A stretch of DNA of 38,364 nt from Bacteroidaceae bacterium (lineage in GTDB: Bacteria > Bacteroidota > Bacteroidia > Bacteroidales > Bacteroidaceae). The stretch spans positions 1-38,364 of the forward strand of contig JAEDMP010000015.1 of the NCBI GenBank assembly GCA_016302965.1. Direction: 5' to 3'. A program made the position numbers and the translations under genes. The notes beneath the pieces were generated by a model. It made no database searches. It was not told the origin of the DNA and saw only the letters and a program-made list of their open reading frames with translations. This document shows positions 8,392 to 16,613 of this stretch, one piece after another; position 1 is the first letter of the stretch; each line of letters opens with the position of its first letter.

Positions 8392-8844
8392 TTATTCCTT
8401 GTTCCGGCTATCCATACAGATGGTCACGGGACCGTCATTGAGGAGTGAAACCTTCATGTCGGCACCGAACTCTCCAGTGCCCACTTCCCGACCGATGGCG
8501 CTGCTCAACTTCTGGCAGAAACTCTCGTAGAGGGGGATGGAAATCTCGTGCCGGGCAGCCCTGAGCCACGAGGGGCGGTTGCCCTTCTTGTAGCTGGCAT
8601 AGAGCGTAAACTGGCTCACCACCAATGCCTCTCCTCCGATGTCGATGATGCTGCGGTTCATCACTCCGTTTTCGTCGTCAAAGACGCGCAGTCCGGCCAC
8701 CTTTTTCACGAGCCAGTCCACGTCCTCTTCGTTGTCTTCCTCGCACACGCCGAGGAGAATCAGATAGCCCTTGCCGATGGCTGATTTCACGGTTCCTTCT
8801 ATGGTGACGCTGGCTTCGGTCACCCTTTGTATTACGATTCTCAT
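8392..8844 (-). CDS. dtd: D-aminoacyl-tRNA deacylase
   Basis: The 150-residue protein has the full DTD signature. It starts MRIVIQRVTEASVTIEG, carries SQFTL (77-81), part of the active site, and NDGPVT (136-141), which holds the Gly-cisPro pair that gives chiral rejection. DTD hydrolyses D-amino acids (and glycine mischarged on tRNA-Ala) from tRNA as a homodimer in the cytosol. The canonical N-terminus fixes the ATG at 8844, yet the promoter -7 box lies only 4 bp upstream, so the mRNA may be leaderless. It is followed by the MazG-like gene and preceded by uvrC with a 121-bp gap. Confidence 0.96.
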   Translation of the reverse strand: MRIVIQRVTEASVTIEGTVKSAIGKGYLILLGVCEEDNEEDVDWLVKKVAGLRVFDDENGVMNRSIIDIGGEALVVSQFTLYASYKKGNRPSWLRAARHEISIPLYESFCQKLSSAIGREVGTGEFGADMKVSLLNDGPVTICMDSRNKE

Positions 8845-8848
8845 ACTG

Positions 8849-8879
8849 CAAAGATACGAACTTTCCCCGGTTCATCAAA
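8849..8879 (-). promoter_or_regulatory. Promoter of dtd, abutting the start codon
   Basis: On the minus strand TTTG (8879-8876), a 19-bp spacer and TATCTTTG (8856-8849) form a full match to the Bacteroidota consensus. Transcription would begin at or next to the dtd ATG. Confidence 0.7.
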
Positions 8880-8965
8880 ATCTTTTTCCCACCATTTTCG
8901 GTGCTCTGCACACTTTTTTCTTCTGTCTCCACTCTTTCTTTTGGATGGGGCTCCAATCTGGGAAA

Positions 8966-10789
8966 TCAGGGATGGAAATGGGTGTAGACAACCGTTCCTT
9001 TGGCTTCACCGAGGATGTCGATAAGCTGCTCTTTGGATGCTGCCTGAATCTGTTTCACGCTCTTCAACTGCTCCAAAAGTGCTGCTTTCGACTTCGGTCC
9101 GATGCCTTTGATTTCGTCGAGTTCGCTCTTCAACTGGTTCTTCGAACGCAGGTTGCGATGGAAGCTGATGGCATAGCGATGCACCTCGTCCTGGATCTGT
9201 GTGAGTACGCGGAACAGCTCGCTGTCGGTCTTCATCGCGATGGTCTGCGGTGGGTTCCCGTAGAGCAGTTCGTTGGTGCGGTGACGCTCGTTTTTGGCCA
9301 GTCCTGCGATGGGAATCCGAAGGTTCAGTTCGCCCTCCACAACTTGTCTCACCACACTCATCTGGCCCTGTCCGCCATCGGTGATGATGAGGTCGGGCAG
9401 GGGAGTCTGCTCTTCAATCATCCTGCTGTAACGCCGCCTCACCACCTCCTGCATCGAGGCATAATCATCGGGTCCCACCACCGTTTTGATATGGTATTTC
9501 CGGTACTCTTTCCGCGCCGGTTTCAGACCCTGGAACACCACGCATCCCGCCACGGCATCGCTGCCCGAGATGTTCGAGTTGTCGAAACATTCGATGTGGT
9601 AAGGCAGTCGGGGAAGCCCCAATTTCTCCTGCAATTCCTTCATCAGACGCGTCTGTTTCTGCTCGGGATTCAGTTTTTCCGCCTGTTTTAGGCGGTCGAA
9701 TTTATACTGTTTTCCGTTCATGACAGAGAGGTCGAGCAGTGTCTTTTTGTCACCCCTTTGGGGGATGGTCACCACGATTCCCTCCAATGGAATATCGATG
9801 CTGAAGGGCAGGATAATCTCCTTAGAATCGCTCTTGAATCGCTCCCGCATCTCCACGATTCCTAATGCCAGTAGCTCCTCGTCGGTCTCGTCAAGTTTCT
9901 TGTGGTATTCAAAGGTGAACGACTGGTTGATGTTGCCCTCCGTCACGTGGATATAGTTGATGTAGGCCTTCTTCTCGTCGCTCGTGATGGAGAAAACATC
10001 GATGTTGTCGATGGTATGGCTCACCACTTCACTCTTGGCGCAGAAGGAGTCGATGAGCAGGTATTTGCGCTTCACTTCCTCTGCCTTTTCAAACTCCAGT
10101 TGTGCCGCCAAAGCCTCCATTTCTTCCCGCAGACTCTTTAGCACTTTGCGCGTTTTTCCCTTCAGAATCTCGCGTGCCTGGGCGATGTTTTTCTGGTATT
10201 CCTCCATCGTTTGTTTGCCGATGCAGGGTCCGCCGCAGTTCTTTATATGGTAGTCCAGGCACACGTTGTATCGCTTTTTTTCGATTCCATCCTTGGTGAT
10301 GGGCATCTTGCAGGTACGGGGATGATACAGCTTTTTGATGAGCTCCAAAACCGCATACATCGAGCCCAAATGCGAGTAGGGGCCATAGTAACTACCCCAC
10401 TTCTTGTTGATGATTCTGGTCTTGAAAATGCGCGGAAACATCTCGTTGGTGATGCAGATACTCGGATAGGTTTTGCCGTCTTTCAGCAGTACGTTATACT
10501 TCGGATTGTATTTCTTGATCAGACTGTTTTCGAGCAGCAGGGCATCCTCTTCGCTGTTCACCACGGTATACGTGATTCCTTCGATTTTGCTCACCAATAC
10601 CTTGGTCTTGAACCGGTCCACTTCGGTGTGGAAATAGGAGGAAACGCGCGCCTTCAGGTTCTTTGCTTTCCCCACATAGATGATGACACCGTCGGCATCA
10701 TAAAACTGATAGCTTCCCGGTTTGTCGGGCATGCTTCTCACGATGCCCTTCAATCGTTCCAATCGTTTTTCGTTCTCTTCTTTGTTCAT
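8966..10789 (-). CDS. uvrC: Excinuclease ABC subunit C
   Basis: A 607-residue nucleotide excision repair endonuclease that makes both incisions with UvrB. The N-terminal GIY-YIG nuclease domain reads PDKPGSYQFYDADG then IIYVGKAKNLKARVSSYF; a UVR motif helix (LEEMEALAAQLEFEKAEEVK-like) lies near residues 200-230; the RNase H-like UvrC domain includes HIECFDNSNISGSDAVAG and PDLIITDGGQGQ, and RYAISFHRNLR near 540; a helix-hairpin-helix region with GIGPKSKAALLEQL closes the protein. I start at MNKEENEKRLERL; 11 more codons are open upstream. It follows apt after a terminator and a parS-like site, so it may have its own promoter, which I could not recognise. Confidence 0.96.
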   Translation of the reverse strand: MNKEENEKRLERLKGIVRSMPDKPGSYQFYDADGVIIYVGKAKNLKARVSSYFHTEVDRFKTKVLVSKIEGITYTVVNSEEDALLLENSLIKKYNPKYNVLLKDGKTYPSICITNEMFPRIFKTRIINKKWGSYYGPYSHLGSMYAVLELIKKLYHPRTCKMPITKDGIEKKRYNVCLDYHIKNCGGPCIGKQTMEEYQKNIAQAREILKGKTRKVLKSLREEMEALAAQLEFEKAEEVKRKYLLIDSFCAKSEVVSHTIDNIDVFSITSDEKKAYINYIHVTEGNINQSFTFEYHKKLDETDEELLALGIVEMRERFKSDSKEIILPFSIDIPLEGIVVTIPQRGDKKTLLDLSVMNGKQYKFDRLKQAEKLNPEQKQTRLMKELQEKLGLPRLPYHIECFDNSNISGSDAVAGCVVFQGLKPARKEYRKYHIKTVVGPDDYASMQEVVRRRYSRMIEEQTPLPDLIITDGGQGQMSVVRQVVEGELNLRIPIAGLAKNERHRTNELLYGNPPQTIAMKTDSELFRVLTQIQDEVHRYAISFHRNLRSKNQLKSELDEIKGIGPKSKAALLEQLKSVKQIQAASKEQLIDILGEAKGTVVYTHFHP

Positions 10790-10883
10790 AATCTTCTGTC
10801 TGTTTCTTGCGTATTGCCTCAAGTGTTACTTTAGTTGAATGCATATCCTTAACTTACACATTCAGAGAATTTTGAAAGATGGG

Positions 10884-10899
10884 AGTTTCACGTGAAACA
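10884..10899. other. parS-like ParB-binding palindrome
   Basis: AGTTTCACGTGAAACA matches 15 of 16 bases of the bacterial parS consensus TGTTTCACGTGAAACA and contains the perfect 14-bp palindrome GTTTCACGTGAAAC. It lies in the non-coding gap between apt and uvrC. A half-site, GCGTGAAACA, follows at 10911-10920. Confidence 0.75.
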
Positions 10900-10937
10900 T
10901 GAGACTTGTTGCGTGAAACAGGGATGCTGATAAAAGG

Positions 10938-10977
10938 CGGAATCCCTGTCCGATGAGGGTGTCGAACAGGGATTCCG
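10938..10977 (-). terminator. Rho-independent terminator after apt
   Basis: A perfect 12-bp stem (10938-10949 with 10966-10977) lies 11 bp beyond the apt stop codon. On the minus strand it is followed by CC and a TTTTA run. It would end or attenuate the mnmG-apt transcript before uvrC. Confidence 0.8.
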
Positions 10978-10987
10978 TATAGCGCTC

Positions 10988-11518
10988 TTATACCTTGATG
11001 AGTGTGGTGATTTCGGTTTCTTTGTCGAAGATGTCTCTTCCGTGCAACCCCTCGTCCGTTATCTCGATGATAAAGTTGACGTAGATGTTTTTGGGGTTGA
11101 ATTTCTTCACGAGATTGTAGGCTGCTTTCATCGTTCCTCCTGTGGCCAGCAGATCATCGTGCAGCAGTACTACATCGTCGGAGGTGATGGCATCCTGGTG
11201 AATCTCGATGGTATCGGTGCCATATTCCTTGGCGTAGCTTTCTTGTACCGTGGCGGCGGGCAGTTTGCCTGGTTTGCGGCAGAGTACGATGCCCGCACCC
11301 AGTTTCAGTGCCAAGGCCGACGCCATCACAAAACCGCGGCTTTCGATTCCCACGATTTTCGTGATGCCTTTGTCTTTGTAGATTTCATAGAGTTCTTCGA
11401 GCATGATGTTCAGACATTCGTTGTTTTTGAAGAGTGTCGTCACGTCTCTGAAGTTGATGCCTTTCACGGGGAAGTCGGGAATGCATCTCAGATTTTTCAA
11501 AAGTGTCTCGTTGTTCAT
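10988..11518 (-). CDS. apt: Adenine phosphoribosyltransferase
   Basis: The 176-residue type I phosphoribosyltransferase converts adenine and PRPP to AMP and pyrophosphate in purine salvage. It starts with a family-typical LRCIPDFPVKGINFRDVTTLF, has GIESRGFVMASALALKLGAG (57-76), the RKPGKLPAAT adenine-specific flexible loop (81-90), and the PRPP-binding loop VVLLHDDLLATGGT (116-129). Length matches the family. It lies 106 bp downstream of mnmG, with three short AT-rich direct repeats just before its start, and is closed by a clear terminator. Confidence 0.97.
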   Translation of the reverse strand: MNNETLLKNLRCIPDFPVKGINFRDVTTLFKNNECLNIMLEELYEIYKDKGITKIVGIESRGFVMASALALKLGAGIVLCRKPGKLPAATVQESYAKEYGTDTIEIHQDAITSDDVVLLHDDLLATGGTMKAAYNLVKKFNPKNIYVNFIIEITDEGLHGRDIFDKETEITTLIKV

Positions 11519-11520
11519 TG

Positions 11521-11561
11521 TTTTATATGTTATGTTTTATATGTTATTTTTATATGTTGTG
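11521..11561 (-). repeat. Three 13-14 bp AT-rich direct repeats upstream of apt
   Basis: Plus-strand copies of TTTTATATGTTATG occupy 11521-11534, 11535-11547 (one base shorter) and 11548-11561 (one substitution). They lie immediately 5' of the apt start codon, so they would be in its leader. They may be an A-rich translation enhancer or simply slippage expansion. Confidence 0.7.
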
Positions 11562-11624
11562 ATTTAGAGAGGATGCCAAGGCATGGAGAAAAAGGGTGTT
11601 GGCTGCGATGGATCTGTGGAGGAT

Positions 11625-13505
11625 TTATCTTCCCAGCAGCACCAGCAGTACATTGATGTCGCTGGGTGAGACACCGGGGATGCGGCTGGCCTGGGCGAGT
11701 GTCTCGGGTTGGATATGTTCGAGTTTCTGTCTGGCCTCGGTCGAGAGCTGTTGCAGTTGGCTGTAGTCGAAGCGTCCTTTGATTTTGATGTTTTCTAGAC
11801 GGTGCATCTTCTCCGCCACCATTTTCTCGCGCTCGATATATCCCTGGTATTTGATGCGGATTTCCGTGGCCTCCACGATCTCCTCTCTCCGCTCGCTGAT
11901 TCGTTCCATCTGTTCCTTCAGTTCGGGCAGACAGTCGGCGAGTATCCCAAACGTGAGCTGCGGTCGGCTGATGAGGTCGGCTATCTTCATGCCCTCGCGC
12001 AGCGGGGTAGTGCCCATCCGTTCCAGGGCAGCGTTGATGGTGGAGGGTTTCACCTTGGTCGTCTCGCAGTAGTGTTGCAGGCGTTCTATCTCCTCCTTCT
12101 TTTTCAGCCACCAGTCGTAGCGTTCGCGCTTGGCCAGTCCCAGTGCGTAGGCTTTCTCCGTGAGTCGGGCGTCGGCATCGTCCTGTCGCAGCAGTATGCG
12201 GTATTCGGCCCGTGAGGTGAACATGCGGTAGGGTTCGTCCACGCCCTTCGTCACCAGGTCGTCTATCAGTACGCCGATATAGCTCTCGTCACGGTGCATG
12301 GTGAAGGGTTCGCTGCCGCTGCAATGGAGGGCGGCATTGATGCCAGCCACGGTACCTTGTCCTCCCGCCTCCTCGTAGCCGGTCGTGCCGTTCACCTGTC
12401 CGGCAAAGAAGAGCCCCCTCACCAGTTTCGACTCCAACGAGTGTTTCAGCTGGGTCGGGTCGAAGAAATCATATTCGATGGCATAGCCGGGCCTATATAC
12501 CTTCACGTTTCTCAGGGCCGGAATCTTCCGTAGGGCCTGTAGCTGGATGTCCATGGGCAGCGACGAGGAGAAGCCGTTCAGATACATCTCATTGGTCTCT
12601 TCGCCTTCGGGTTCGAGAAAGAGCGGATGTTGTGGTTTGTCAGGGAAGGTCACGAGTTTGGTCTCGATCGAGGGACAGTAGCGCGGGCCGATGCTTTGGA
12701 TCTGTCCGTTGTAGAGTGGGGAGTCGGCGAGTCCCGATTTCAGCGTCTCGTGTACCTCCTCGTTGGTGTTGCAGGTCCAGCAGGGCAACTGCTGCAGGGG
12801 GCGTGGCTGTCCCATGAAGCTGAACTGGTGGAAATCCTGTTCCCCCTCCTGGATGTCGAGCAGTGAGAAATCCACGCTTCGTTTGTCTATTCTCACGGGT
12901 GTGCCCGTCTTCATGCGCTGTGCCCGGATGCCGTGGCGGGTGATGCTGTCGGTGAAATGCTCCACGGCGGGTTCGGCGATGCGTCCTCCCTTCACCATCC
13001 TCCGTCCGATGTGCATCAGTCCGTTGAGGAAGGTGCCGGCCGTCACCACCACACACTTGGCGTGGAGCGTGGCGCCCCAGATGGTTTTCACCCCCGTCAC
13101 CTCACCGTTGTCCACCAGCAGCTCGTCGGCCTGATCTTGCCAGATGTCGAGCAGGGGAGTGTGGTCGAGCACCTTTCTCCATTGCCAGATGAATTTCTCC
13201 CGGTCGCATTGGGCGCGGGGGCTCCATACGGCGGGTCCTTTGCTGCGGTTGAGCATGCGGAACTGGATGGCGGTGGCATCCGTCACCAGGGCCATCGCCC
13301 CGCCGAGGGCGTCGATCTCTCTCACGATTTGCCCTTTGGCAATCCCACCGATGGCGGGGTTGCAACTCATCTGGGCAATCTTGTTCATGTCCATGGTGAC
13401 GAGGCAGGTCTTGGCGCCCATGTTAGCGGCAGCCGTGGCGGCCTCGCATCCGGCGTGTCCTCCGCCGATCACCAGCACGTCATATTGTTGGTCATTGTTC
13501 ATCAT
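11625..13505 (-). CDS. mnmG: tRNA uridine-5-carboxymethylaminomethyl modification enzyme MnmG
   Basis: A 626-residue FAD enzyme that works with MnmE on U34 of several tRNAs. Motifs: the dinucleotide-binding VIGGGHAGCEAATAAANMG near residue 12; SCNPAIGGIAKGQIVREIDALGG near 45-70; the second family signature GTFLNGLMHIGRRMVKGGR near 155; FAGQVNGTTGYEEAGGQG near 370 and the helical C-terminal MnmE/tRNA-binding domain. The start is MMNNDQQYD; the second Met one codon later is equally possible. A consensus promoter lies about 108 bp upstream. It heads the minus-strand run towards deoC. In many bacteria mnmG (gidA) is close to the replication origin, which fits the parS-like sites nearby, though this is only circumstantial. 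Confidence 0.97.
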   Translation of the reverse strand: MMNNDQQYDVLVIGGGHAGCEAATAAANMGAKTCLVTMDMNKIAQMSCNPAIGGIAKGQIVREIDALGGAMALVTDATAIQFRMLNRSKGPAVWSPRAQCDREKFIWQWRKVLDHTPLLDIWQDQADELLVDNGEVTGVKTIWGATLHAKCVVVTAGTFLNGLMHIGRRMVKGGRIAEPAVEHFTDSITRHGIRAQRMKTGTPVRIDKRSVDFSLLDIQEGEQDFHQFSFMGQPRPLQQLPCWTCNTNEEVHETLKSGLADSPLYNGQIQSIGPRYCPSIETKLVTFPDKPQHPLFLEPEGEETNEMYLNGFSSSLPMDIQLQALRKIPALRNVKVYRPGYAIEYDFFDPTQLKHSLESKLVRGLFFAGQVNGTTGYEEAGGQGTVAGINAALHCSGSEPFTMHRDESYIGVLIDDLVTKGVDEPYRMFTSRAEYRILLRQDDADARLTEKAYALGLAKRERYDWWLKKKEEIERLQHYCETTKVKPSTINAALERMGTTPLREGMKIADLISRPQLTFGILADCLPELKEQMERISERREEIVEATEIRIKYQGYIEREKMVAEKMHRLENIKIKGRFDYSQLQQLSTEARQKLEHIQPETLAQASRIPGVSPSDINVLLVLLGR

Positions 13506-13612
13506 AATTCTTGGTCGAAATAGTCATCCTCTTCGTTCGGATGGTTGTTGATGATTCGTCCTTCACACCATCCAAAAACGGAGTTTTGGCATTGCTTTTC
13601 GCAATTTAGCGG

Positions 13613-13645
13613 CAAATTTACACATAATAATTTATTTTTGCCAAA
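13613..13645 (-). promoter_or_regulatory. Promoter of mnmG
   Basis: Minus-strand TTTG (13645-13642), a 21-bp spacer and TAAATTTG (13620-13613) match the Bacteroidota consensus. Confidence 0.7.
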
Positions 13646-13651
13646 AAATAC

Positions 13652-13682
13652 TTTGATTTATCATTAAAAAATAGTAATTTTG
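13652..13682 (+). promoter_or_regulatory. Promoter of the frdCAB operon
   Basis: TTTG at 13652-13655, a 19-bp spacer and TAATTTTG at 13675-13682 match both consensus boxes. The predicted start near 13689 leaves a long leader before frdC. Confidence 0.8.
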
Positions 13683-13835
13683 CGCACAGAACTCATTAAT
13701 AGAACTCAACAACGATACCTATTATCAATGAAGATTACGCTGATGAAAGACCATCCGCCGGTGGCTCCCCTTGGGGTTACCCCTTTCCTTGTCTGTTTTA
13801 TTCATATCAATTCAATAACTTAATTTCAATCAATT

Positions 13836-14531
13836 ATGTGGTTATGTAATTCATCCATTGGTAGAAAAGTTGTGATGTCTGTAACGGGCGTCGCGCTGGT
13901 ACTGTTCCTGACCTTCCATGGTTGCATGAACGTGGTAGCGCTATTCTCCGGCGAGGCTTACAACATGATTTGTGAATTTCTTGGCGGCAACTGGTACGCC
14001 GTAGTGGCAACTCTCGGACTGGCAGCGTTGATGGTCATCCACATCGTCTATGCCTTCATCCTCACGATGCAGAACCGCAAGGCCCGCGGTAGCCAGCGTT
14101 ATGAAGTGACCGACCGCAACCCGAAGGTGGAGTGGGCTTCCCAGAACATGCTCGTGCTGGGTCTCATCGTCATCCTGGGTCTGCTCCTTCACTTGTGGAA
14201 CTTCTGGTACAACATGATGTTTGCCGAGCTTACCGGCATCATGGTGTCCCACCATCCCGCTGACGGCTTCGCCTACATCCAGGACACCTTCAGCAATCCG
14301 CTCTTTGTAGTGCTCTACATCATCTGGCTGGCCGCTATCTGGTTCCACCTCTCTCATGGCTTCTGGAGCGCCATGCACACCCTCGGCTGGAGTGGCAAGG
14401 TGTGGTTCAACCGTTGGAAGACCATCGGCATCGCCTACACCACCGTGCTCATGCTCCTCTTCCTCGTGGTTGTTCTCGCATTCGCTTTCGGATGTGCTCC
14501 CAGCCTCTGCTGCGGCGCCTGCTGCTATTGA
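13836..14531 (+). CDS. frdC: Succinate dehydrogenase / fumarate reductase cytochrome b subunit
   Basis: The 231-residue membrane anchor has five strongly hydrophobic segments (about 10-32, 55-77, 103-125, 150-172, 203-225), the arrangement of the single-subunit, dihaem cytochrome b of B-type succinate:quinone oxidoreductases. It begins with the family-like SSIGRKVVMSVTGVALVLFLTFH; histidines at H28, in LMVIHIVYAF, in LLLHLWNFW and in WFHLSHGFWSAMHTLGW are candidates for haem b ligation. It passes electrons between the quinone pool and the FrdAB catalytic pair. C-A-B gene order, a strong promoter and strong codon bias point to a highly expressed respiratory operon. Whether it acts mainly as fumarate reductase is inferred from the anaerobic lifestyle of the group. 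Confidence 0.93.
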   Translation: MWLCNSSIGRKVVMSVTGVALVLFLTFHGCMNVVALFSGEAYNMICEFLGGNWYAVVATLGLAALMVIHIVYAFILTMQNRKARGSQRYEVTDRNPKVEWASQNMLVLGLIVILGLLLHLWNFWYNMMFAELTGIMVSHHPADGFAYIQDTFSNPLFVVLYIIWLAAIWFHLSHGFWSAMHTLGWSGKVWFNRWKTIGIAYTTVLMLLFLVVVLAFAFGCAPSLCCGACCY

Positions 14532-14568
14532 TCTAACCTATTAACACATCATTCAATTCAAGACAATT

Positions 14569-16551
14569 ATGGCTAAGACATTAAATTCCAGAATACCTGA
14601 AGGTCCCGTTGCTGAGAAATGGACCAACTACAAGGCTCACCAGCGCCTGGTGAACCCCAAGAACAAACTGAAGCTCGACGTGATTGTCGTAGGTACTGGT
14701 TTGGCCGGTGCTTCCGCTGCCGCCTCTCTCGGAGAGATGGGTTTCAATGTGTTCAACTTCTGCATCCAGGACTCACCCCGCCGCGCCCACTCCATCGCCG
14801 CACAGGGTGGTATCAATGCTGCCAAGAACTATCAGAACGACGGCGACTCCGTTTACCGCCTCTTCTACGACACCGTGAAGGGTGGTGACTACCGTGCCCG
14901 CGAGGCCAACGTCTACCGTCTGGCTGAGGTGTCCAACAATATCATCGACCAGTGCGTGGCACAGGGTGTTCCCTTCGCCCGCGAGTACGGCGGTATGCTG
15001 GCCAACCGTTCGTTCGGTGGCGCCCAGGTGAGCCGTACCTTCTATGCCAAGGGACAGACCGGTCAGCAGCTCCTGCTCGGTGCCTACTCTTCGCTGAGCT
15101 GCCAGGTGAAGGCCGGCAAGGTGAAGCTCTACACCCGCTATGAGATGGAAGATCTGGTGATTGTCGACGGACGTGCCCGCGGTATCATCGCCAAGAACCT
15201 CGTCACCGGCAAGCTCGAGCGCTTCAGCGCCAACGCTGTGGTTATCGCCACCGGTGGTTATGGCAACACCTATTTCCTCTCTACCAACGCCATGGGCTGC
15301 AACTGCTCGGCTGCCATGGCTTGCTACCGCAAGGGTGCCTACTTTGCCAACCCCTCTTACGTGCAGATCCACCCCACCTGTATCCCCGTTCACGGCGACA
15401 AGCAGTCGAAGCTTACGCTGATGTCTGAGTCGCTGCGTAACGACGGCCGTATCTGGGTGCCCAAGAAGCTGGAGGATGCCAAGAAGCTCCAGGCTGGCGA
15501 AATCCAGGGTTATGACATCCCCGAGGAAGACCGCGACTACTATCTCGAGCGCCGTTATCCCGCCTTCGGTAACCTCGTTCCCCGTGACGTGGCCTCGCGT
15601 GCCGCCAAGGAGCGTTGCGACAAGGGCTTCGGCGTGAACAACACCGGTCTGGCTGTGTTCCTCGACTTCTCCGAGTCTATCAACCGCCTCGGCATCGACC
15701 AGATCATGCAGCGCTACGGCAACCTCTTCGAGATGTACGAGGAGATTACCGACGTGTTCCCCGGCGACTTCGCCAAGGAAATCAACGGCGTGAAGTACTA
15801 CAAGCCCATGATGATCTTCCCCGCCATCCACTACACCATGGGCGGTATCTGGGTTGACTATGAGCTGCAGACCACCATCCCCGGCCTCTTCGCCATCGGT
15901 GAGTGCAACTTCTCCGACCACGGTGCCAACCGTCTCGGTGCCTCCGCTCTGATGCAGGGTCTGGCCGACGGTTACTTCGTGCTCCCCTATACCATCCAGA
16001 ACTACCTGGCCGACCAGTCCATCTGGCCCCGCCTCTCCACCGACCTGCCCGAGTTTGCCGAGGCAGAGAAGGCTGTGGCCGCTGAGACCGACCGCCTCAT
16101 GAACATCAAGGGTAAGCGTTCCGTTGACTCTATCCACAAGGAGCTGGGCCACATCATGTGGGAGCATGTGGGTATGGGCCGCACCAAGAAGGGACTCGAA
16201 GAAGGTCTCCAGCTGCTCAAGAAGCTCCGCAAGGAGTTCGAGACCAACCTCTTCATCCCCGGAACTAAGGAAGGACTCAACATCGAGCTCGACAAGGCCA
16301 TCCACCTGCGCGACTTCATCATCATGGGTGAGCTCATCGCCTACGATGCACTCCACCGTGAGGAGAGCTGCGGCGGACACTTCCGTGAGGAGCACCAGAC
16401 CGAAGAGGGCGAGGCCAAGCGTGATGATGCCAACTTCTTCTATGTAGGCTGCTGGGAATACCAGGGCAGCGACGAGAAGGCCCCCGAACTCATCAAGGAG
16501 CCGCTGGAGTATGAGGCCATCAAGGTTCAGACCCGCAACTACAAGAACTAA
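14569..16551 (+). CDS. frdA: Fumarate reductase / succinate dehydrogenase flavoprotein subunit
   Basis: The 660-residue catalytic subunit binds FAD covalently and interconverts fumarate and succinate. An N-terminal Rossmann motif VVGTGLAGASAAASLGEMG starts near residue 40; the FAD-linking histidine is H74 in RRAHSIAAQGG; HPTCIP near 268 and the FAIGECNFSDHGANRLGA segment near 445 complete the FAD and dicarboxylate site. The C-terminal helical domain contains the GRTKKGLEEGL region and ends with ETRNYKN-like sequence. It is longer than E. coli FrdA, as is usual for the B-type enzyme of Bacteroidota and epsilonproteobacteria. It is 37 bp after frdC. Codons are strongly biased to C-ending forms, more so than in most neighbours, which fits high expression. 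Confidence 0.97.
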   Translation: MAKTLNSRIPEGPVAEKWTNYKAHQRLVNPKNKLKLDVIVVGTGLAGASAAASLGEMGFNVFNFCIQDSPRRAHSIAAQGGINAAKNYQNDGDSVYRLFYDTVKGGDYRAREANVYRLAEVSNNIIDQCVAQGVPFAREYGGMLANRSFGGAQVSRTFYAKGQTGQQLLLGAYSSLSCQVKAGKVKLYTRYEMEDLVIVDGRARGIIAKNLVTGKLERFSANAVVIATGGYGNTYFLSTNAMGCNCSAAMACYRKGAYFANPSYVQIHPTCIPVHGDKQSKLTLMSESLRNDGRIWVPKKLEDAKKLQAGEIQGYDIPEEDRDYYLERRYPAFGNLVPRDVASRAAKERCDKGFGVNNTGLAVFLDFSESINRLGIDQIMQRYGNLFEMYEEITDVFPGDFAKEINGVKYYKPMMIFPAIHYTMGGIWVDYELQTTIPGLFAIGECNFSDHGANRLGASALMQGLADGYFVLPYTIQNYLADQSIWPRLSTDLPEFAEAEKAVAAETDRLMNIKGKRSVDSIHKELGHIMWEHVGMGRTKKGLEEGLQLLKKLRKEFETNLFIPGTKEGLNIELDKAIHLRDFIIMGELIAYDALHREESCGGHFREEHQTEEGEAKRDDANFFYVGCWEYQGSDEKAPELIKEPLEYEAIKVQTRNYKN

Positions 16552-16613
16552 TGCGTAAGTGCTTGTAGCAGAGTTGATTCATTAATATATAAAGCAAAAG
16601 AAAGATTATAATT

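Larger units (their letters stand above)
13506..13835. other. Divergent control region between mnmG and frdC
   Basis: This 330-bp gap has no convincing conserved gene. It contains back-to-back promoters for mnmG and frdC, whose -33 boxes are 6 bp apart, a 5' leader of about 100 nt for mnmG and a leader of roughly 145 nt for frdC that includes a possible 31-codon open frame (13728-13823). Confidence 0.8.

Noticed and set aside
14773..16395. 540-codon open frame antisense to frdA
   Set aside because: It mirrors frdA's strong C-ending codon bias, has no family motif, and the plus-strand gene is unmistakable.
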